DNA of 7,252 nt from Acidobacteriaceae bacterium (GTDB taxonomy: Bacteria; Acidobacteriota; Terriglobia; Terriglobales; Acidobacteriaceae): positions 1,374-8,625 of the forward strand of contig PLKU01000521.1 in assembly GCA_003140705.1 (NCBI GenBank). The letters are read 5' to 3'. How positions within the stretch are numbered: the stretch's first letter is position 1; every line of letters begins with the position of its first letter. Of the stretch, positions 7,192 to 7,252 are shown piece after piece. The notes beneath the pieces were generated by a model. It was not told the origin of the DNA, did no database searches, and saw only the letters and a program-made list of their open reading frames with translations. The position numbers and the translations under genes were made by a program.

Positions 7192-7252
7192 GATCCAGTT
7201 GGTAGCCGGACCGGACGGCCGCTTTCCGCATCTTCGGACGCGGGGAGAGGAA

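Larger units (their letters stand above)
7044..7252. promoter_or_regulatory. Non-coding leader and probable promoter region upstream of the permease pair
   Basis: No recognisable protein appears in any of the three minus-strand frames here, and the readable frames do not look like the end of an ABC ATPase. The region should hold the promoter for the leftward permease genes, but I see no good -35/-10 pair in that direction. It also contains a small inverted repeat, GGAAG-GCAG-CTTCC (7141-7154), of doubtful meaning. Confidence 0.45.

Overview
The window reads as a chromosomal segment of a high-GC, Gram-negative-type bacterium. The best guess is an acidobacterium of the Terriglobales/Koribacter kind. 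That guess rests on the mix of genes (tandem MacB-type permeases, a secreted TPR protein with an unfamiliar C-terminal domain, a GT21/HpnI-type glycosyltransferase and a DUF116 protein) and on codon style; no marker gene is present. No RNA gene, CRISPR array, insertion sequence or phage gene was found.

All five genes lie on the minus strand, so transcription runs from right to left. In that order they are: (1) a MacB/FtsX-type ABC permease (5817-7043); (2) a second permease of the same family (4558-5814), whose ATG follows the first gene's stop after 2 nt, so the two are probably translationally coupled; (3) an exported TPR-repeat protein (2602-4455); (4) a membrane glycosyltransferase resembling HpnI and ceramide glucosyltransferase (1334-2542); (5) a cysteine-rich DUF116-family protein that starts near 1237 and runs off the left edge of the window, so its C-terminal end is missing. 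Gaps between genes 2, 3, 4 and 5 are about 102, 59 and 96 nt. They contain no convincing terminator, so some read-through is possible. Nothing here proves a single operon.

The two permeases probably form a heterodimeric inner-membrane complex of the MacB/LolCE superfamily. The ATPase and any periplasmic adaptor they need are not in the window. The glycosyltransferase and the DUF116 protein form a second small unit. If the glycosyltransferase is truly HpnI, it would add N-acetylglucosamine to bacteriohopanetetrol, a hopanoid membrane lipid. The DUF116 partner has no known function, which makes it the most interesting unknown here.

The right end (7044-7252) is non-coding as far as can be seen. 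It holds the leader of the permease pair and, on the plus strand, a TATAAT hexamer plus a purine-rich ribosome-binding-like stretch ending at the window edge. This hints at a divergent gene starting just outside. No stretch of more than 300 nt lacks a gene.
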